Assembly: GCF_000759345.1 (NCBI RefSeq)
Contig: NZ_JPZL01000001.1
Coordinates: forward strand, 1,054,001 to 1,118,000
DNA length: 64,000 bases
DNA from: Litchfieldella xinjiangensis
Lineage (GTDB): Bacteria > Pseudomonadota > Gammaproteobacteria > Pseudomonadales > Halomonadaceae
Reading direction: 5' to 3'
A model generated the notes under the pieces. That model saw only the letters and a program-made list of their open reading frames with translations. It was not told the origin of the DNA and did not search any database. Made by a program: the position numbers and the translations under genes. This document shows positions 1 to 11,456 of the stretch, piece after piece (the stretch's first letter is position 1; each line of letters starts with the position of its first letter).

Positions 1-784
1 GCTGCTCGAAGGTGCCTATGAGATGGATCAGCATTTCATCAGCGCGCCCAATGACCGCAACATGCCGGTGCTGATGGCCTTAATCGGTATCTGGTACATC
101 AATTTCCAGGGTGCTGAAACGCAAGCCGTCGTGCCTTACGACCAGGCGCTGCACCAATTGCCCTCTTTCCTTCAGCAGCTCGACATGGAATCCAATGGCA
201 AGTCGGTGGATATCTTCGGGCACCCGGTCGATTACAAGACCGGGCCGATCGTCTGGGGGCAGACCGGCTCCAATGGCCAGCATGCCTTCTTCCAGCTGCT
301 CCACCAGGGCACCCGCTATGTTCCGATCGACTTCATTGCCTCGCTCAAGCCGGAGACAGGGGTCGAGGAACACCACTTCGCGCTGCTCACCAACATGCTG
401 GCCCAGGCCAACGCCTTCATGGAAGGCAGTCAGCAAGGCAGTCAACTCGACCCTTACAGCTGCCCCGGCAACCGCCCCTCGAGCGTACTGCTGCTCGACG
501 AGCTGACCCCCAAGAACCTGGGCGCGCTGATCGCCCTTTATGAACACAAGGTGTTCGTCCAGGGCGTAATATGGAACATCAATTCGTTCGACCAATGGGG
601 CGTTCAGCTTGGCAAGCGTATCGCCGGGGAGATCAGCGAGCGTATCGATGAGCGCAGCCAGGACTTCGACGCATCGACGCAGGGCCTGTTGGCCCTGGTA
701 CGCCAGAATTTCGGCAAGTCCGAGGCGGTGGAAGCAACCCAGCCCCAGGACGGCCGCAAAAACAGGAAGGAGAAACCGCAATGA
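1..784 (+). CDS. pgi: Glucose-6-phosphate isomerase, 3' part (5' end outside window)
   Basis: Interconverts glucose 6-phosphate and fructose 6-phosphate in the cytoplasm. The reading frame is open from base 2 ([12 protein letters not shown]...), so only the C-terminal ~260 residues are here; the first ATG at 23 is internal. Visible family landmarks are [16 protein letters not shown] with the catalytic-region His, and the C-terminal signature [17 protein letters not shown] carrying the conserved Lys. The signature normally reads GVE; here it is GVQ. The stop overlaps the ATG of the fructokinase (ATGA), so the two are probably translationally coupled and feed fructose carbon into the hexose-phosphate pool. 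Confidence 0.95.
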   Translation, partial: LLEGAYEMDQHFISAPNDRNMPVLMALIGIWYINFQGAETQAVVPYDQALHQLPSFLQQLDMESNGKSVDIFGHPVDYKTGPIVWGQTGSNGQHAFFQLLHQGTRYVPIDFIASLKPETGVEEHHFALLTNMLAQANAFMEGSQQGSQLDPYSCPGNRPSSVLLLDELTPKNLGALIALYEHKVFVQGVIWNINSFDQWGVQLGKRIAGEISERIDERSQDFDASTQGLLALVRQNFGKSEAVEATQPQDGRKNRKEKPQ

Positions 785-1743
785 CTCCAGTCATCGCGTT
801 CGGCGAGGCGCTCGTCGACATGCTCTCGAACCGACTGGGTGATGACGCCGCGCAAGGGCCCGAGACATTCACCCCTTACGCCGGCGGCGCGCCGGCCAAC
901 GTGGCGGTAGCCTGTGCTCGGCTGGGCGTGCCCAGTCGCTTTCTCGGCATGTTGGGCAGCGATTACTTTGGCGACTTCCTGGCCGCTGAGCTTGCCCATC
1001 ATGGGGTGGATGTTTCCGGCGTGGTACGTACCGATGCGGCACGCACGGCCCTGGCCTTCGTATCACGCGATGCCCAAGGCGAGCGCACGTTCGATTTCTA
1101 CCGCCCCCCCGCGGCGGATCTGCTTTATCGTCTCGAGCACCTCCCCACCGGCGTCTTCGGTGAACCCGCGATCTTCCACCTCTGCTCCAACAGCCTGACC
1201 GACGCGGGCATTGCGGAAACCACGCTGGCATTGGCCGACATGGCCTCCAAGGCGGGCTGTTTGGTCAGCGTGGATGCCAACCTGCGGCATAACCTGTGGC
1301 CGACCGGCTACGCGGAGATCGGCCTGGTCACTCGCTTGCTCGACAGCGCCCAGTTGCTCAAGCTCTCGCGTGAGGAACTCGACTACCTGCGTGCCGATCA
1401 TCCTGCCGATGCCTGGCTTGCCGAGCGCCTCGCAGCCGGCGTACGTCTGGTCATCATCACCGATGGCCCCTACGATGTAGAAGTCCGTACGGTCGGCTCG
1501 ACCTTGTCAGTCACCCCGCCCATGGTGGTGCCCGTCGACACTACCGCAGGGGGCGATGCCTTCATCGGCGGCCTGCTTGCCATGATCGCCAAGGCGGGAC
1601 TCGATCAGGGTTGGTATCAGGACGCGGCGCAACTCGAGCGTTTCGTGTCGGTCGCCTGCCATTGCGGTGCCCACGCTGTGACCCGGCCAGGCGCATACGC
1701 CGCGCTACCCACCCATGAGGACCTCGTGAGCCTCGGTTTGTAA
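781..1743 (+). CDS. Fructokinase (PfkB/ribokinase family)
   Basis: A 320-residue PfkB-family sugar kinase, predicted to phosphorylate free fructose to fructose 6-phosphate with ATP. The N-terminal half has the sugar-binding [15 protein letters not shown] segment (residues ~37-51), and the C-terminal signature [12 protein letters not shown] (~250) holds the catalytic Asp; the usual GAGD is AGGD here. The start ATG overlaps the pgi stop by four bases, which supports the start and an operon with pgi. The substrate is inferred from family and neighbourhood; another hexose is possible. Confidence 0.88.
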   Translation: MTPVIAFGEALVDMLSNRLGDDAAQGPETFTPYAGGAPANVAVACARLGVPSRFLGMLGSDYFGDFLAAELAHHGVDVSGVVRTDAARTALAFVSRDAQGERTFDFYRPPAADLLYRLEHLPTGVFGEPAIFHLCSNSLTDAGIAETTLALADMASKAGCLVSVDANLRHNLWPTGYAEIGLVTRLLDSAQLLKLSREELDYLRADHPADAWLAERLAAGVRLVIITDGPYDVEVRTVGSTLSVTPPMVVPVDTTAGGDAFIGGLLAMIAKAGLDQGWYQDAAQLERFVSVACHCGAHAVTRPGAYAALPTHEDLVSLGL

Positions 1744-1765
1744 TCCATCCAACCAGGAGCGCTCC

Positions 1766-2797
1766 ATGCCCTACCAGGCACACGAATCGCGTTACGAAAG
1801 CATGCCCTACCGCCGCTGCGGCAACAGCGGAATCGACCTGCCGGCCCTGTCGCTGGGCCTGTGGCACAATTTCGGCGATGTCGACACTCTCGACAACCAG
1901 CGCGACCTGTTGCGCACCGCCTTCGACCTTGGCATCAATCACTTCGACCTGGCCAACAATTACGGACCGCCGCCGGGCAGTGCCGAACGCAACTTCGGCC
2001 GGCTGCTACGCGAGGATTTTCGTCCCTATCGCGACGAACTGATCATCTCGACCAAGGCGGGCTATCCGATGTGGCCCGGCCCGCACGGCCAGCGCGGTTC
2101 GCGCAAGTCGCTGCTGGCCAGTCTCGACCAGAGCCTGTCACGCATGGGCCTGGACTACGTGGACATCTTCTACTCACACCGCGTCGATCCCGACACGCCC
2201 GCCGAAGAGACGGCCTCGGCCTTGGCCTCCGCCGTCCAGCAGGGCAAGGCGCTTTATGTCGGCATCTCCTCCTATTCTGCCGAACGCACACGCGAAATAA
2301 GCCAACTCCTGCGCGAGCGGCAGGTGCCCTGCCTGATCCATCAGCCGGCCTACAACATGTTCAATCGTTGGGTCGAGTCCGAGCTCCTCGACACGCTGGA
2401 GGCGGAAGGCATGGGCTGCATCGCCTTCACGCCGCTGGCCCAGGGGTTGTTGACGGGGAAATACCTCAATGGAGCACCTGACTCGGCGCGTATCAACCAA
2501 CCCGGTGGCGGTTCGCTGATGCCTGAGCACTTGAGCGAGGAGAACCTGGAGCGGGTGCGTGCGCTCAATACGATTGCCGAACGCCGCGGCCAACGCCTGG
2601 CGCAGATGGCCCTGGCCTGGCTGCTGCGCGACCCTCGGGTCAGTTCGGTACTGATCGGCGCCAGCCGCACCGAGCAGTTACGTGAAAATGTCGCCGCCCT
2701 GGAACGTCTCGATTTCAGCGCCGAGGAACTCGAGGAGATCGACCGCTACGCCGTGGATGGCGAGGTCAACCTATGGGCGAAATCGTCGACGCTCTAA
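1766..2797 (+). CDS. Aldo/keto reductase, YghZ (L-glyceraldehyde 3-phosphate reductase) type
   Basis: A 343-residue NADPH-dependent aldo/keto reductase of the AKR14/YghZ branch, which reduces small aldehydes such as L-glyceraldehyde 3-phosphate and methylglyoxal. The TIM-barrel motifs are in order: INHFDLANNYG with catalytic Asp and Tyr, STKAGYPMWPGPHG with Lys, YVDIFYSHR with His, and the C-terminal NADPH-binding VLIGASRTEQLREN. It lies 22 bases after the fructokinase on the same strand, with an SD-like AGGAGC before the ATG. It may clear reactive triose by-products of the sugar pathway around it. The substrate is inferred from the family. Confidence 0.88.
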   Translation: MPYQAHESRYESMPYRRCGNSGIDLPALSLGLWHNFGDVDTLDNQRDLLRTAFDLGINHFDLANNYGPPPGSAERNFGRLLREDFRPYRDELIISTKAGYPMWPGPHGQRGSRKSLLASLDQSLSRMGLDYVDIFYSHRVDPDTPAEETASALASAVQQGKALYVGISSYSAERTREISQLLRERQVPCLIHQPAYNMFNRWVESELLDTLEAEGMGCIAFTPLAQGLLTGKYLNGAPDSARINQPGGGSLMPEHLSEENLERVRALNTIAERRGQRLAQMALAWLLRDPRVSSVLIGASRTEQLRENVAALERLDFSAEELEEIDRYAVDGEVNLWAKSSTL

Positions 2798-2825
2798 AGA
2801 AAAAAGACCCGCCTGATGGCGGGTC
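2798..2825 (-). terminator. Intrinsic terminator of the zwf-pgl-eda operon
   Basis: Perfect 8-bp stem GACCCGCC/GGCGGGTC with a 4-base loop (2806-2825). On the minus strand it is followed by TTTTTTCTTT, so it should stop transcripts coming from eda. On the plus strand it lies just after the aldo/keto reductase stop but lacks a U tract. Confidence 0.85.
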
Positions 2826-2880
2826 GAAACAACAGCACGGGCTGTCGAGAGAGAGATGTGTCGAGTCCGACGGGTTCAAT

Positions 2881-3543
2881 TCAGTGGTGAAAGCGCTCCG
2901 CGGCCTGACGAGCGAGTTCGCGGATACCGTCCCAGTTTTCGGCTTCGATCAGTTCTTTGGGGGTCAGCCAGGACCCCCCCACGCACATCACATTGGGCAG
3001 TGACAGGTACTCTTCGGCATTGTTGACGGTAATGCCACCCGTGGGGCAGAAGCGGGCCTCGGGAATCGGTGCTCCGAACGCCTTGATGGCCTTGGCCCCG
3101 CCACTCGCCTCGGCCGGAAAGAACTTGAACCGACGGTAGCCGTATTGCCAGCCATTCATGAGTTCCGAAATGGTCGAGACCCCCGGCAACATCGGCACCG
3201 GGCTGCTGACCCCGTAACGATAGAGCGAATCGGTGGCCCCCGGAGTCACCACGAAGTCGGCGCCGACCTGCTCCGCCTGACGATACTGGGCCGGCGTCAG
3301 CACGGTCCCCACCCCGATGCTCGCACCCGGCAGCGCGTCGCGCATGCGCTTGATGGCGTCCAGTGCACAAGCGGTGCGCAGGGTGATTTCGAGCACCGGC
3401 AAGCCGCCCTCGACCAGAGCGCGGCCCAGCGGTACGGCGTCTTCGATCCGCTCGATGGTGATCACCGGAATGATCTCCGCCTTGAGACAGATGCTATCGA
3501 GTTCGGAAGTCCGGGTAGACGGCAGTTGCTTTTCGATGGTCAT
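2881..3543 (-). CDS. eda: 2-dehydro-3-deoxy-phosphogluconate (KDPG) aldolase
   Basis: Cleaves KDPG to pyruvate and glyceraldehyde 3-phosphate, the last step of the Entner-Doudoroff pathway. The 220-residue product has the class I aldolase landmarks: VLEITLRT with the catalytic Glu, YRRFKFFPAE with the Schiff-base Lys, and CPTGGI in the phosphate-binding region. The ATG at 3543 is preferred because GGAG lies six bases upstream; a GTG at 3555 is the alternative. It follows pgl by about 15 bases in the zwf-pgl-eda operon. The dehydratase gene edd is not in the window. Confidence 0.94.
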   Translation of the reverse strand: MTIEKQLPSTRTSELDSICLKAEIIPVITIERIEDAVPLGRALVEGGLPVLEITLRTACALDAIKRMRDALPGASIGVGTVLTPAQYRQAEQVGADFVVTPGATDSLYRYGVSSPVPMLPGVSTISELMNGWQYGYRRFKFFPAEASGGAKAIKAFGAPIPEARFCPTGGITVNNAEEYLSLPNVMCVGGSWLTPKELIEAENWDGIRELARQAAERFHH

Positions 3544-3558
3544 GGTTTGCTCCACAGA

Positions 3559-4224
3559 TCAGGGGGCCCAGTAAACGGCCAGGGGGCAGGCCAGGAAGGC
3601 GCGAATCGGCAATTTGCGAACGTCGTCGCCAGCCAGCGCCGATGCCAGTACGGCCCGTTTATCTTCGCCGTTGAGGTGCAGCATGTGGCGACGCGCCTGG
3701 TGTAGACAGCCCGCACTCAGGGTAATGCGAGGCTGTGGTTGGCTCGGGGTACGCACGGCGACGACACTTTCGTCGGTGGACAAGGCCAGCCCCAGTTCGG
3801 GGCTGTCGGGAAACAGGGAAGCCGTATGGCCATCGCCCCCCATCCCCAGGATGACCACGCTGGCCGGCCAGGAGAGCTGTGCAATACGTGCCGCGACGGT
3901 TTCGACACCTTGTTCCGGGGTAGCGTCATCGGTGGTCAGCGGGACGAAATTGGCTTTAGCGGCGGCGGCGGTCAGCAGGTGGCGCCGCACCAGCCGCGCG
4001 TTGCTCGCGTCACTGCTCTCGTCGACCCAGCGTTCGTCGGCCAGCGTGACATCGACCCGCTCCCACGGCAGCGCCATGCTCGAAAGAGCCTCGAAGAAAG
4101 GCACGGGTGTCGAGCCTCCCGACACGACCAACAGGGCTCGCTCCTGATGCTCGAGGTCGGCCCTCAGCGCCTCGCTGACGGCTTCTGCCAGCTGCCTGGC
4201 CAGGTTTTCACGTGTCTGGCTCAT
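3559..4224 (-). CDS. pgl: 6-phosphogluconolactonase
   Basis: Hydrolyses 6-phosphogluconolactone to 6-phosphogluconate after the Zwf reaction. The 221-residue protein belongs to the SugarP_isomerase/DevB-type lactonase family: LLVVSGGSTPVPFFEALS near the N terminus, DERWVDESSDASNARL in the middle, and ILGMGGDGHTASLFP as the active-site segment. The ATG at 4224 lies one base after the zwf stop; the frame stays open a further 30 bases upstream inside zwf, but that extension does not look family-like. Middle gene of the operon. Confidence 0.93.
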   Translation of the reverse strand: MSQTRENLARQLAEAVSEALRADLEHQERALLVVSGGSTPVPFFEALSSMALPWERVDVTLADERWVDESSDASNARLVRRHLLTAAAAKANFVPLTTDDATPEQGVETVAARIAQLSWPASVVILGMGGDGHTASLFPDSPELGLALSTDESVVAVRTPSQPQPRITLSAGCLHQARRHMLHLNGEDKRAVLASALAGDDVRKLPIRAFLACPLAVYWAP

Positions 4225-4225
4225 A

Positions 4226-5719
4226 TCAATAATCCTCGTACCAGCTACGTCCATCCTGCGTGATCATGGCAATCGAGGCCACCGGCCCCCAGGAACCGGC
4301 CGGATAGCGGCGCGGCGGACGGTCATGGTTGGCCCAGGCCTCGACCAGCTGGTCGCACCACTGCCAGGCATGTTCCACCTCGTCGCGCCGCACGAACAGG
4401 TACTGCTGGCCTTTCATGACCTCGAGCAACAGACGCTCGTAGGCATCGGGAATACGAGACTTGGGGAACGCACTGTTGAAGTCGAGATGCAGCGGCCCCG
4501 GGCGCAGGCGCATGCCCTTGTCGAGCCCGCTGTCCTTGGTCAGGACTTCCAGCGCAATGCCTTCCTCGGGCTGCAGGCGAATGATGAGCTTGTTGGAGGC
4601 CAGGCTGCGCTGGTCAGGGTCGAAGATATAGTGCGGCTGCTGGCGAAAGTGAATCACGATCTGCGACAGCTTGTCTGGCAGGCGCTTGCCGGTACGCAAG
4701 TAGAACGGCACTCCAGCCCACCGCCAGTTGGCCACTTCGGTCTTCATGGCCACGAAGGTCTCGGTGTTGCTGTCGGTGTTGGCGCCCTCTTCCTCGAGAT
4801 AACCTGGGACGCTCTCGCCGTTGCAGGTTCCGGCGGTGTACTGGCCGCGTACCACGTCTCGCCCCAGGGAATTGATACCAAAGGGCTTCAGCGCCTTGAG
4901 CACCTTGACCTTTTCATCGCGAATGGCATCGGCATCGAGGTTCGCCGGCGGGTCCATGGCGATCAGGCACAACAGCTGCAATAGATGGTTCTGCACCATG
5001 TCGCGCAACTGGCCCGCCTGGTCGAAGTAGCCCCAACGCCCTTCGATCCCCACCTGCTCGGCAACCGTGATTTCAACATGGGAGATGTGGTTCTGGTTCC
5101 ACTGGGTGCCGAACAGCGGGTTGGCGAAGCGCAGGGCGATCAGGTTCTGTACGGTTTCCTTGCCAAGGTAGTGGTCGATGCGGTAGACCCGGGTTTCGGG
5201 AAAGACCTCGCCGATGGCGTCATTGATCTCTTTCGAGGATTCGAGGTCGTAACCGATGGGCTTCTCGACGACGACGCGGGTATCTTCGTCGATACTACCG
5301 CTGGCCTGCAGGTTGCCGCAGATCGCGCCGTAGATGCTCGCGGGCACGGCCAGGTAGACCACCATCGGCTGGGTAGCCCCTTCGCGCCAGCGACGAATCG
5401 CCTCGAAGTCCCCGCTCTGGGTAAAGTCCACTTGAGCGTACTCGAGGCGGGCCAGGAAACGGGACAGTGCCTGCTCATCGAGTTCACTGGCCTTGACGCG
5501 TTTCTTCAGCGCTGTCTCGACCTTGGCCTTGAACGTGTCAGTGTCGTACTCCTGACGCGCCAACCCAAGAATGCGGGTCGACTCGGGTAGCAGTCTCTCA
5601 CGATCGAGCTGAAACAATGCCGGATAGAGTTTGCGCAGCGACAAGTCGCCCAGTGCGCCGAAAAGCGCCAGGTCGACTTCGGTATCGGTCAGTCCCAATG
5701 CCCTGCTTTGCTGGCTCAT
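4226..5719 (-). CDS. zwf: Glucose-6-phosphate 1-dehydrogenase
   Basis: Oxidises glucose 6-phosphate to 6-phosphogluconolactone with NAD(P)+, the entry to the Entner-Doudoroff and pentose-phosphate routes. At 497 residues it has normal family length. The nucleotide-binding N terminus [19 protein letters not shown] is followed by the active-site signature RIDHYLGKE with the catalytic His (~residue 180). It is the first gene of zwf-pgl-eda and is read divergently from hexR across a 269-base intergenic region with a palindromic operator candidate, consistent with HexR control as known in Pseudomonas and other gammaproteobacteria. Confidence 0.96.
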   Translation of the reverse strand: MSQQSRALGLTDTEVDLALFGALGDLSLRKLYPALFQLDRERLLPESTRILGLARQEYDTDTFKAKVETALKKRVKASELDEQALSRFLARLEYAQVDFTQSGDFEAIRRWREGATQPMVVYLAVPASIYGAICGNLQASGSIDEDTRVVVEKPIGYDLESSKEINDAIGEVFPETRVYRIDHYLGKETVQNLIALRFANPLFGTQWNQNHISHVEITVAEQVGIEGRWGYFDQAGQLRDMVQNHLLQLLCLIAMDPPANLDADAIRDEKVKVLKALKPFGINSLGRDVVRGQYTAGTCNGESVPGYLEEEGANTDSNTETFVAMKTEVANWRWAGVPFYLRTGKRLPDKLSQIVIHFRQQPHYIFDPDQRSLASNKLIIRLQPEEGIALEVLTKDSGLDKGMRLRPGPLHLDFNSAFPKSRIPDAYERLLLEVMKGQQYLFVRRDEVEHAWQWCDQLVEAWANHDRPPRRYPAGSWGPVASIAMITQDGRSWYEDY

Positions 5720-5832
5720 CCACGCCCCCTGAAAAAAATGGTTAAATTACGCACAAAATACGTTACCGGGCCCGTTGAAGGCAATATTTTAAGTAATGTT
5801 ACCACCAATAAAACCCCATTGCGCTAATCCGC

Positions 5833-5888
5833 TTGGCCGGGCCTTTGGCTCGCGCTAGGATGTCTCCCATGTAGTTATATCACCACAT
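5833..5888 (+). promoter_or_regulatory. Candidate hexR promoter with overlapping palindromic operator
   Basis: TTGGCC (5833-5838) and TAGGAT (5856-5861) are separated by 17 bases and fit a sigma-70 promoter reading toward hexR. Just at the expected start point lies a 20-base imperfect palindrome, 5869-5888 (ATGTAGT...ACCACAT, 16 of 20 positions symmetric). A HexR-like dimer could bind there and repress its own gene and zwf. The arms are TGTAGT/ACCACA with a wider spacing than published HexR boxes, so the identity of the binder is inferred from position. Confidence 0.45.
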
Positions 5889-5988
5889 CGGTAGACCGAC
5901 TCCCCTGGTCACGTCACTACAGTGTGGCACAGCCTCACCTCGTGGTCCGATTTCCCCCTGTTACCCGTCACGGAGTGTCCTTCTCTTC

Positions 5989-6858
5989 ATGGCCAGCCAC
6001 GATCTGATCGCTCGCATCCGTACGCGCCTCGATGAACTGAACCGCTCTGAGCGCAAGGTCGCCGAAGTCATCCTTCAGGATCCGGCCTCAGCCACCGGCA
6101 TGAGCATTGCCACACTGGCCCAGGCCGCCTCGGTAAGCGAGCCCACCGTCAATCGCTTCTGTCGCAATTTCGAGGCCAAGGGCTATCCCGATTTCAAGAT
6201 CAAGCTGGCCCAGAGCCTGGCTGGCGGCACGCCTTATGTCAGCCGTAGTGTAGAACGTGATGACAATGCCGCGGGCTATGGCGACAAGATCTTCGGGGCG
6301 ACCATCGCCGCCCTCGACGATGCCCGGCGTGCCCTCGATGCCCGACGCGTCGAACGCGCGGTGGACTACCTGATCCAGGCCAAGCAGATTCATTTCTTCG
6401 GACTCGGTGCCTCGGGGCCCGTCGCGCAGGATGCGCAGCACAAGTTCTTTCGCTTCAACCTGCCGGTGATGGCCTACGAGGATGTCCTCATGCAGCGCAT
6501 GGTGGCCGCCTCCTGCCATACCGGGGATGTCGTGGTCATCATCTCGTACACCGGGCGAACCCGTGAACTGGTCGAGATCGCAAGATTGGCCCGCGACAAT
6601 GGCGCCGTGGTTCTCGGAATCACCGCACCGGGCTCGCCATTGGCCAGTGAGTGCACCGAGACCCTGGAGGTGATCACGCCCGAGGACACCGACGTCTATA
6701 TGCCGATGACCTCGCGCATGATCCATTTGGCGTTGATCGATGTCCTGGCCACCGGCGTGACCCTGCGGCGTGGGGAGGACTTCCTCGTTCATTTGAAGAA
6801 GATCAAGGATAGTCTGCAGGCGACGCGTTTCCCCGCGGGTAATAGCGAGACACCCTGA
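5989..6858 (+). CDS. hexR: HexR, RpiR-family regulator of the Entner-Doudoroff genes
   Basis: A 289-residue transcription factor with an N-terminal RpiR helix-turn-helix ([20 protein letters not shown], ~41-60) and a C-terminal SIS sugar-isomerase domain ([10 protein letters not shown] at ~132, [16 protein letters not shown] at ~180) that in HexR senses KDPG. Its divergent placement next to zwf-pgl-eda is the standard HexR arrangement. KDPG binding is known to release HexR from DNA in Pseudomonas; the same is inferred here. A palindromic operator candidate overlaps the predicted start of transcription. Confidence 0.92.
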   Translation: MASHDLIARIRTRLDELNRSERKVAEVILQDPASATGMSIATLAQAASVSEPTVNRFCRNFEAKGYPDFKIKLAQSLAGGTPYVSRSVERDDNAAGYGDKIFGATIAALDDARRALDARRVERAVDYLIQAKQIHFFGLGASGPVAQDAQHKFFRFNLPVMAYEDVLMQRMVAASCHTGDVVVIISYTGRTRELVEIARLARDNGAVVLGITAPGSPLASECTETLEVITPEDTDVYMPMTSRMIHLALIDVLATGVTLRRGEDFLVHLKKIKDSLQATRFPAGNSETP

Positions 6859-6905
6859 CATTTTCCGTTAAGATAGAGTCACACTCTTCGATACGAGCCG
6901 TTACG

Positions 6906-7631
6906 ATGCCCGCCGCTTATCTTGCCACGGCTATACGTCTTTGCGCCGGCCTGTCACTGCTTTTTGTCATGCTGTTGCTGCCCCCGCTAGCCCATGCCTT
7001 CGATCTCGAGGCGCTGGGGGAACGCCTGGCCCAGCCCGCCGCCTTGCAGGGTCGCTTCGAACAACGCAGCTGGCGTGAAGAGCAGCAGACCCAGCTGCAC
7101 GGCGACGGACGCTTCCTCTACCAACGCGATACACGGGTCATCTGGCAATTACTGACCCCCGAAACCATGACGCTGGCGTTCTACGAGGGCATGCCTGCCC
7201 CGGGTAGCCGTGACGACAAGGCCGAATCGGTCGAAGCCGCGTTCATGCTGCTCGACGACCGCTATGCCTTCGCACGGCACCTGGTTGCGATGATGGGAGG
7301 CGATTGGGAAACGCTCGATGACTTTTACGAGTTGCGCTTCGAAGGGGATGCCGAGGCCTGGCAGGTCCAGCTTCTGCCTCTCGCCCCGCCCCAGGAAAAT
7401 GACTATGGCCGGTTGACGCTGGAAGGTGGCGAACGGCTGGACCGCATCAGCCTAGTCAGTCGCATAGGCGATTCCCTGGAAGTCACGCTGCTCGAACAAC
7501 GTGCCGTGGTGGATATCGGCTTGCAGAACTTCATTCAGACCTGGTTCAGCCGGCAACAGCCGGAGACGGAGACGGAAACCATCGAGGTGGACCTGAGCGA
7601 GGATGACGAAGGCGAGGATGAGGACGACTAA
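6906..7631 (+). CDS. LolA-like outer-membrane lipoprotein carrier-related protein
   Basis: A 241-residue periplasmic protein with a clear signal peptide (hydrophobic ~11-30, AHA cleavage site before FDLEALGERL). The mature part matches the LolA-related family: LQGRFEQRSWREEQQTQLHGDGRFLYQRD near the start and TPETMTLAFYEG after it. This family shares the LolA beta-barrel-like fold for binding lipid or lipoprotein, but it is not the canonical lolA gene and its cargo is unknown. The tail after residue ~215 is strongly acidic (EVDLSEDDEGEDEDD). It starts 48 bases after hexR. Confidence 0.7.
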   Translation: MPAAYLATAIRLCAGLSLLFVMLLLPPLAHAFDLEALGERLAQPAALQGRFEQRSWREEQQTQLHGDGRFLYQRDTRVIWQLLTPETMTLAFYEGMPAPGSRDDKAESVEAAFMLLDDRYAFARHLVAMMGGDWETLDDFYELRFEGDAEAWQVQLLPLAPPQENDYGRLTLEGGERLDRISLVSRIGDSLEVTLLEQRAVVDIGLQNFIQTWFSRQQPETETETIEVDLSEDDEGEDEDD

Positions 7632-7723
7632 CGCTTGAGCCCAGGGCCTGGCTTCAGTTCTCGGCGCGCTGGCCGATAACCGTATATTCCCTCGCCGTTT
7701 CGGCCGTAGCCCCAGGAGCCCAG

Positions 7724-8344
7724 ATGCCCGCCAAGCCCCTTTCGATATCGATCGTCATCGCCACGCTCGCCATCGCGGGACTGGCCCTTGCCGGAAGCGG
7801 CCTGCGTTGGCCCCCTTCGCCTCAGGACCTGGCGCCTCTGGGCACCTTCGGCCTCACGCTGGTCGCCGCCATGAGTCTTCTGCTCCTGCTGGTGGCCCTG
7901 CTGCATGGGCTGCGTAGCCAACAACGAGCACTGACCATGAGCCTCGAGGCCCAGTACCGCCAACTGCGTGCCGCAGAAACCGCCCATCTCATGGACCGCT
8001 TCGTACATCAGGCCGAGGCCCTGCTCGACAAGGAGAGCCTCGATCCCAACAAGCGTACGGTGCTGCGCTGCCTGGCCGTCGATGCCCTGCGTGGCAACAC
8101 CGGACGCGGCGATCCTAACGTCGCTCGACTGGGCAGACTGTTCGAGTGGCTGGCAGACGAGGCCGACGAAGCCAAGGGCGACAAGACCCGCATGCGACTG
8201 ATCGATCCGATACTGCGTCAGTACGCTGAGCTCGCCAGCCAATTGTGCCAGGTAGGGGAATGTGAAGCGGAGCGGCTGGCGGCCTTCCTGCGGCACCAAC
8301 CGAAGCGCGTGGAGACCGCCAGCGAGGAAGCGACCGACGCCTAG
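7724..8344 (+). CDS. Membrane protein of unknown function
   Basis: A 206-residue protein I do not recognise. It has two N-terminal hydrophobic segments (~8-24 and ~42-62, the second very Leu-rich) and then a soluble, charged, mostly helical region (~68-206) likely to face the cytoplasm, with possible coiled coil around [20 protein letters not shown]. There are no obvious catalytic motifs. ATG at 7724 follows CAGGAGCCCAG. Its TAG stop overlaps the stop of the convergent rid gene within the tetranucleotide CTAG. Confidence 0.65.
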   Translation: MPAKPLSISIVIATLAIAGLALAGSGLRWPPSPQDLAPLGTFGLTLVAAMSLLLLLVALLHGLRSQQRALTMSLEAQYRQLRAAETAHLMDRFVHQAEALLDKESLDPNKRTVLRCLAVDALRGNTGRGDPNVARLGRLFEWLADEADEAKGDKTRMRLIDPILRQYAELASQLCQVGECEAERLAAFLRHQPKRVETASEEATDA

Positions 8345-8703
8345 ACGGGTGGTATCGCCGCCGTCACGGTGATCTCGACATTCAGGTCATCGGCAGGCAT
8401 CGGAGCACAGACACAGGTACGTGCCGGCGCATGGCCTTCGGGTACCCACGCATCCCACACGGCATTCATGGCTGCGACATCACTCGCATTCTTGAGATAA
8501 ACCGTGGCCGACAGCAGCCGATCACGATCGGAGCCAATCTCCTTGAGCAGCGCATCCACACGCGCCAGCATGCTTTCGGTCTGTGCGGTCACATCCTGCC
8601 CGCGGGCCTCGGGGCCGGCTACCTGACCGCAAAGATAGGCAACGCCATTATGGATTACTGCGCGGCTCATGCGTGCCTGGGCGTCATGTCTGACTATGGT
8701 CAT
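8341..8703 (-). CDS. RidA/YjgF/YER057c-family protein
   Basis: A 120-residue Rid-family protein. Members hydrolyse reactive enamine/imine intermediates released by PLP enzymes, or have related deaminase roles. Landmarks are [11 protein letters not shown], the helix with [24 protein letters not shown], and the Arg-containing [11 protein letters not shown] that corresponds to the substrate-carboxylate Arg of RidA. It is the third gene of a sulP-usp-rid run. The ATG at 8703 was chosen over a long upstream extension that reads into usp and has no family character. Confidence 0.82.
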   Translation of the reverse strand: MTIVRHDAQARMSRAVIHNGVAYLCGQVAGPEARGQDVTAQTESMLARVDALLKEIGSDRDRLLSATVYLKNASDVAAMNAVWDAWVPEGHAPARTCVCAPMPADDLNVEITVTAAIPPV

Positions 8704-8762
8704 GTCGTCCTCGTTTCGATGTGAGTATGTCTCGTGGCCTGGTCGCCGTGCCCCTATCGGGT

Positions 8763-9617
8763 TCAGCGCAGCAGCAGTACCGGGATGCTTGCATGGCGCA
8801 GCATTGCCGTGGTGGTACTGCCCACCAGGAGATGGCGAATTCGCGAGTGGCCGTAGGCGCCCATGACCAACATGTCGATGTCGTGCTCTCGCTGATAGCC
8901 GCACAGGCTTTCTTCGACATCACCAGCACGAATTTCGCCGTGCGCCTCGAAACCGGCATCGTGCAGGGCCCCAAGGGCCCAGTCGAGTTGCGACCGCGTA
9001 TCGGACAGCCCCGCGCCAATCATGATCACGTGCACCTCAATGCCCTTGAACAAGGGACTCTGGGCGATCATCTCCACCCCCTTGCGGGTGGTCTTGCTAC
9101 CGTCGAAGGCCACCATGATTCGCGCCGGCTTGCGATAGGCATCAGGCACTACCAGGATCGGACGATGCAGGCTGCGTACGACACGCTCGAGATTGGAACC
9201 AAGATGTTCAATCGCCATGTGCGCCGTCTCGCCACACTTGCCTACGACCAGCAGACGAATCTCGCTTTCCAGTTCCGTCAGGGTCTCGACCAGTTCGCCG
9301 TTGCGCTGACGGGTTGCAGGCGCTTCCACCCCATCCTGCTGGGCACGCGACTTGGCGGCATCGAGCATCAACCGTCCCCGCTCCTGGGCAATTCTGGCAC
9401 GCCTTTCATCGAGACTGGCCAGTTCCTCGAGCAGGTGTTCGCGAGACCCCAGACCGATGTGACCGGAAAGATCGGCCTCAGCGGTTTGCGGGTGGTTATC
9501 GACCACATGGAGAAAGGTGAGCGGTGCGCCTAGCGCGAGGCTGGCCCAGGCGGCGTAATCGCACACCCCTTCCGAGAATTGCGAGCCGTCGATAGCGGCC
9601 ATCACCTGTTCGGTCAT
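8763..9617 (-). CDS. Universal stress protein with two Usp domains
   Basis: A 284-residue tandem UspA protein. Domain 1 begins [13 protein letters not shown] (~5-17) and is degenerate in the nucleotide loop. Domain 2 begins [15 protein letters not shown] (~165) and keeps the ATP-binding pattern G-x2-G-x9-G-S in [16 protein letters not shown] (~252-267). It lies about 90 bases downstream of the SulP transporter on the same strand. In Halomonas elongata the ATP-binding Usp protein TeaD regulates the ectoine transporter TeaABC, so a transporter-modulating role is a reasonable inference but is not shown. Confidence 0.88.
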   Translation of the reverse strand: MTEQVMAAIDGSQFSEGVCDYAAWASLALGAPLTFLHVVDNHPQTAEADLSGHIGLGSREHLLEELASLDERRARIAQERGRLMLDAAKSRAQQDGVEAPATRQRNGELVETLTELESEIRLLVVGKCGETAHMAIEHLGSNLERVVRSLHRPILVVPDAYRKPARIMVAFDGSKTTRKGVEMIAQSPLFKGIEVHVIMIGAGLSDTRSQLDWALGALHDAGFEAHGEIRAGDVEESLCGYQREHDIDMLVMGAYGHSRIRHLLVGSTTTAMLRHASIPVLLLR

Positions 9618-9707
9618 CGTGTGATTTTCCTTACTGGCGTCATTGTCGATATCGTCCCGTTGTACCGCATTGCGCCGGGGGTGAACATCCCCGACGCTTG
9701 CGCCAGA

Positions 9708-11198
<1,491 letters not shown>

Positions 11199-11260
11199 GC
11201 TGCGGTCCAATCCAGGGGTCAGATAAGGCGCCAGAGCACCAGGAAAACGGGAATCGCACA

Positions 11261-11293
11261 CGCCTGCCCGGCACGGGGAATGCCGGGCAGGCG
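11261..11293 (-). promoter_or_regulatory. Strong hairpin in the sulP 5' leader
   Basis: Perfect 13-bp inverted repeat CGCCTGCCCGGCA / TGCCGGGCAGGCG with a 7-base loop, 63-95 bases upstream of the sulP ATG. There is no U tract on either strand, so it is not a standard terminator. It could be an mRNA-stabilising or attenuation structure, or a protein-binding palindrome. Confidence 0.5.
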
Positions 11294-11429
11294 TGTCATG
11301 CATGCCGCCCTATTATCGGGCGACATGACGGGGAGAGGGTGCGCTAGGGTGGCGTGCAGCCGGCCTGGGGCGTGCTGCGGGGAGTAACGAAACTCACGCG
11401 CTGTCGATCCCTTTGCTCATGAAGATAGA

Positions 11430-11456
11430 AGAACGCCTTGGACTTTCGTCTTAGGC
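11430..11456 (-). terminator. Probable terminator of the asmA-like/nfeD/slipin operon
   Basis: On the minus strand CGCCTAAGAC-GAAA-GTCCAAGGCG forms a stem with a small internal loop and a GAAA tetraloop, followed by TTCTTC. It lies about 50 bases after the slipin stop. Confidence 0.55.
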
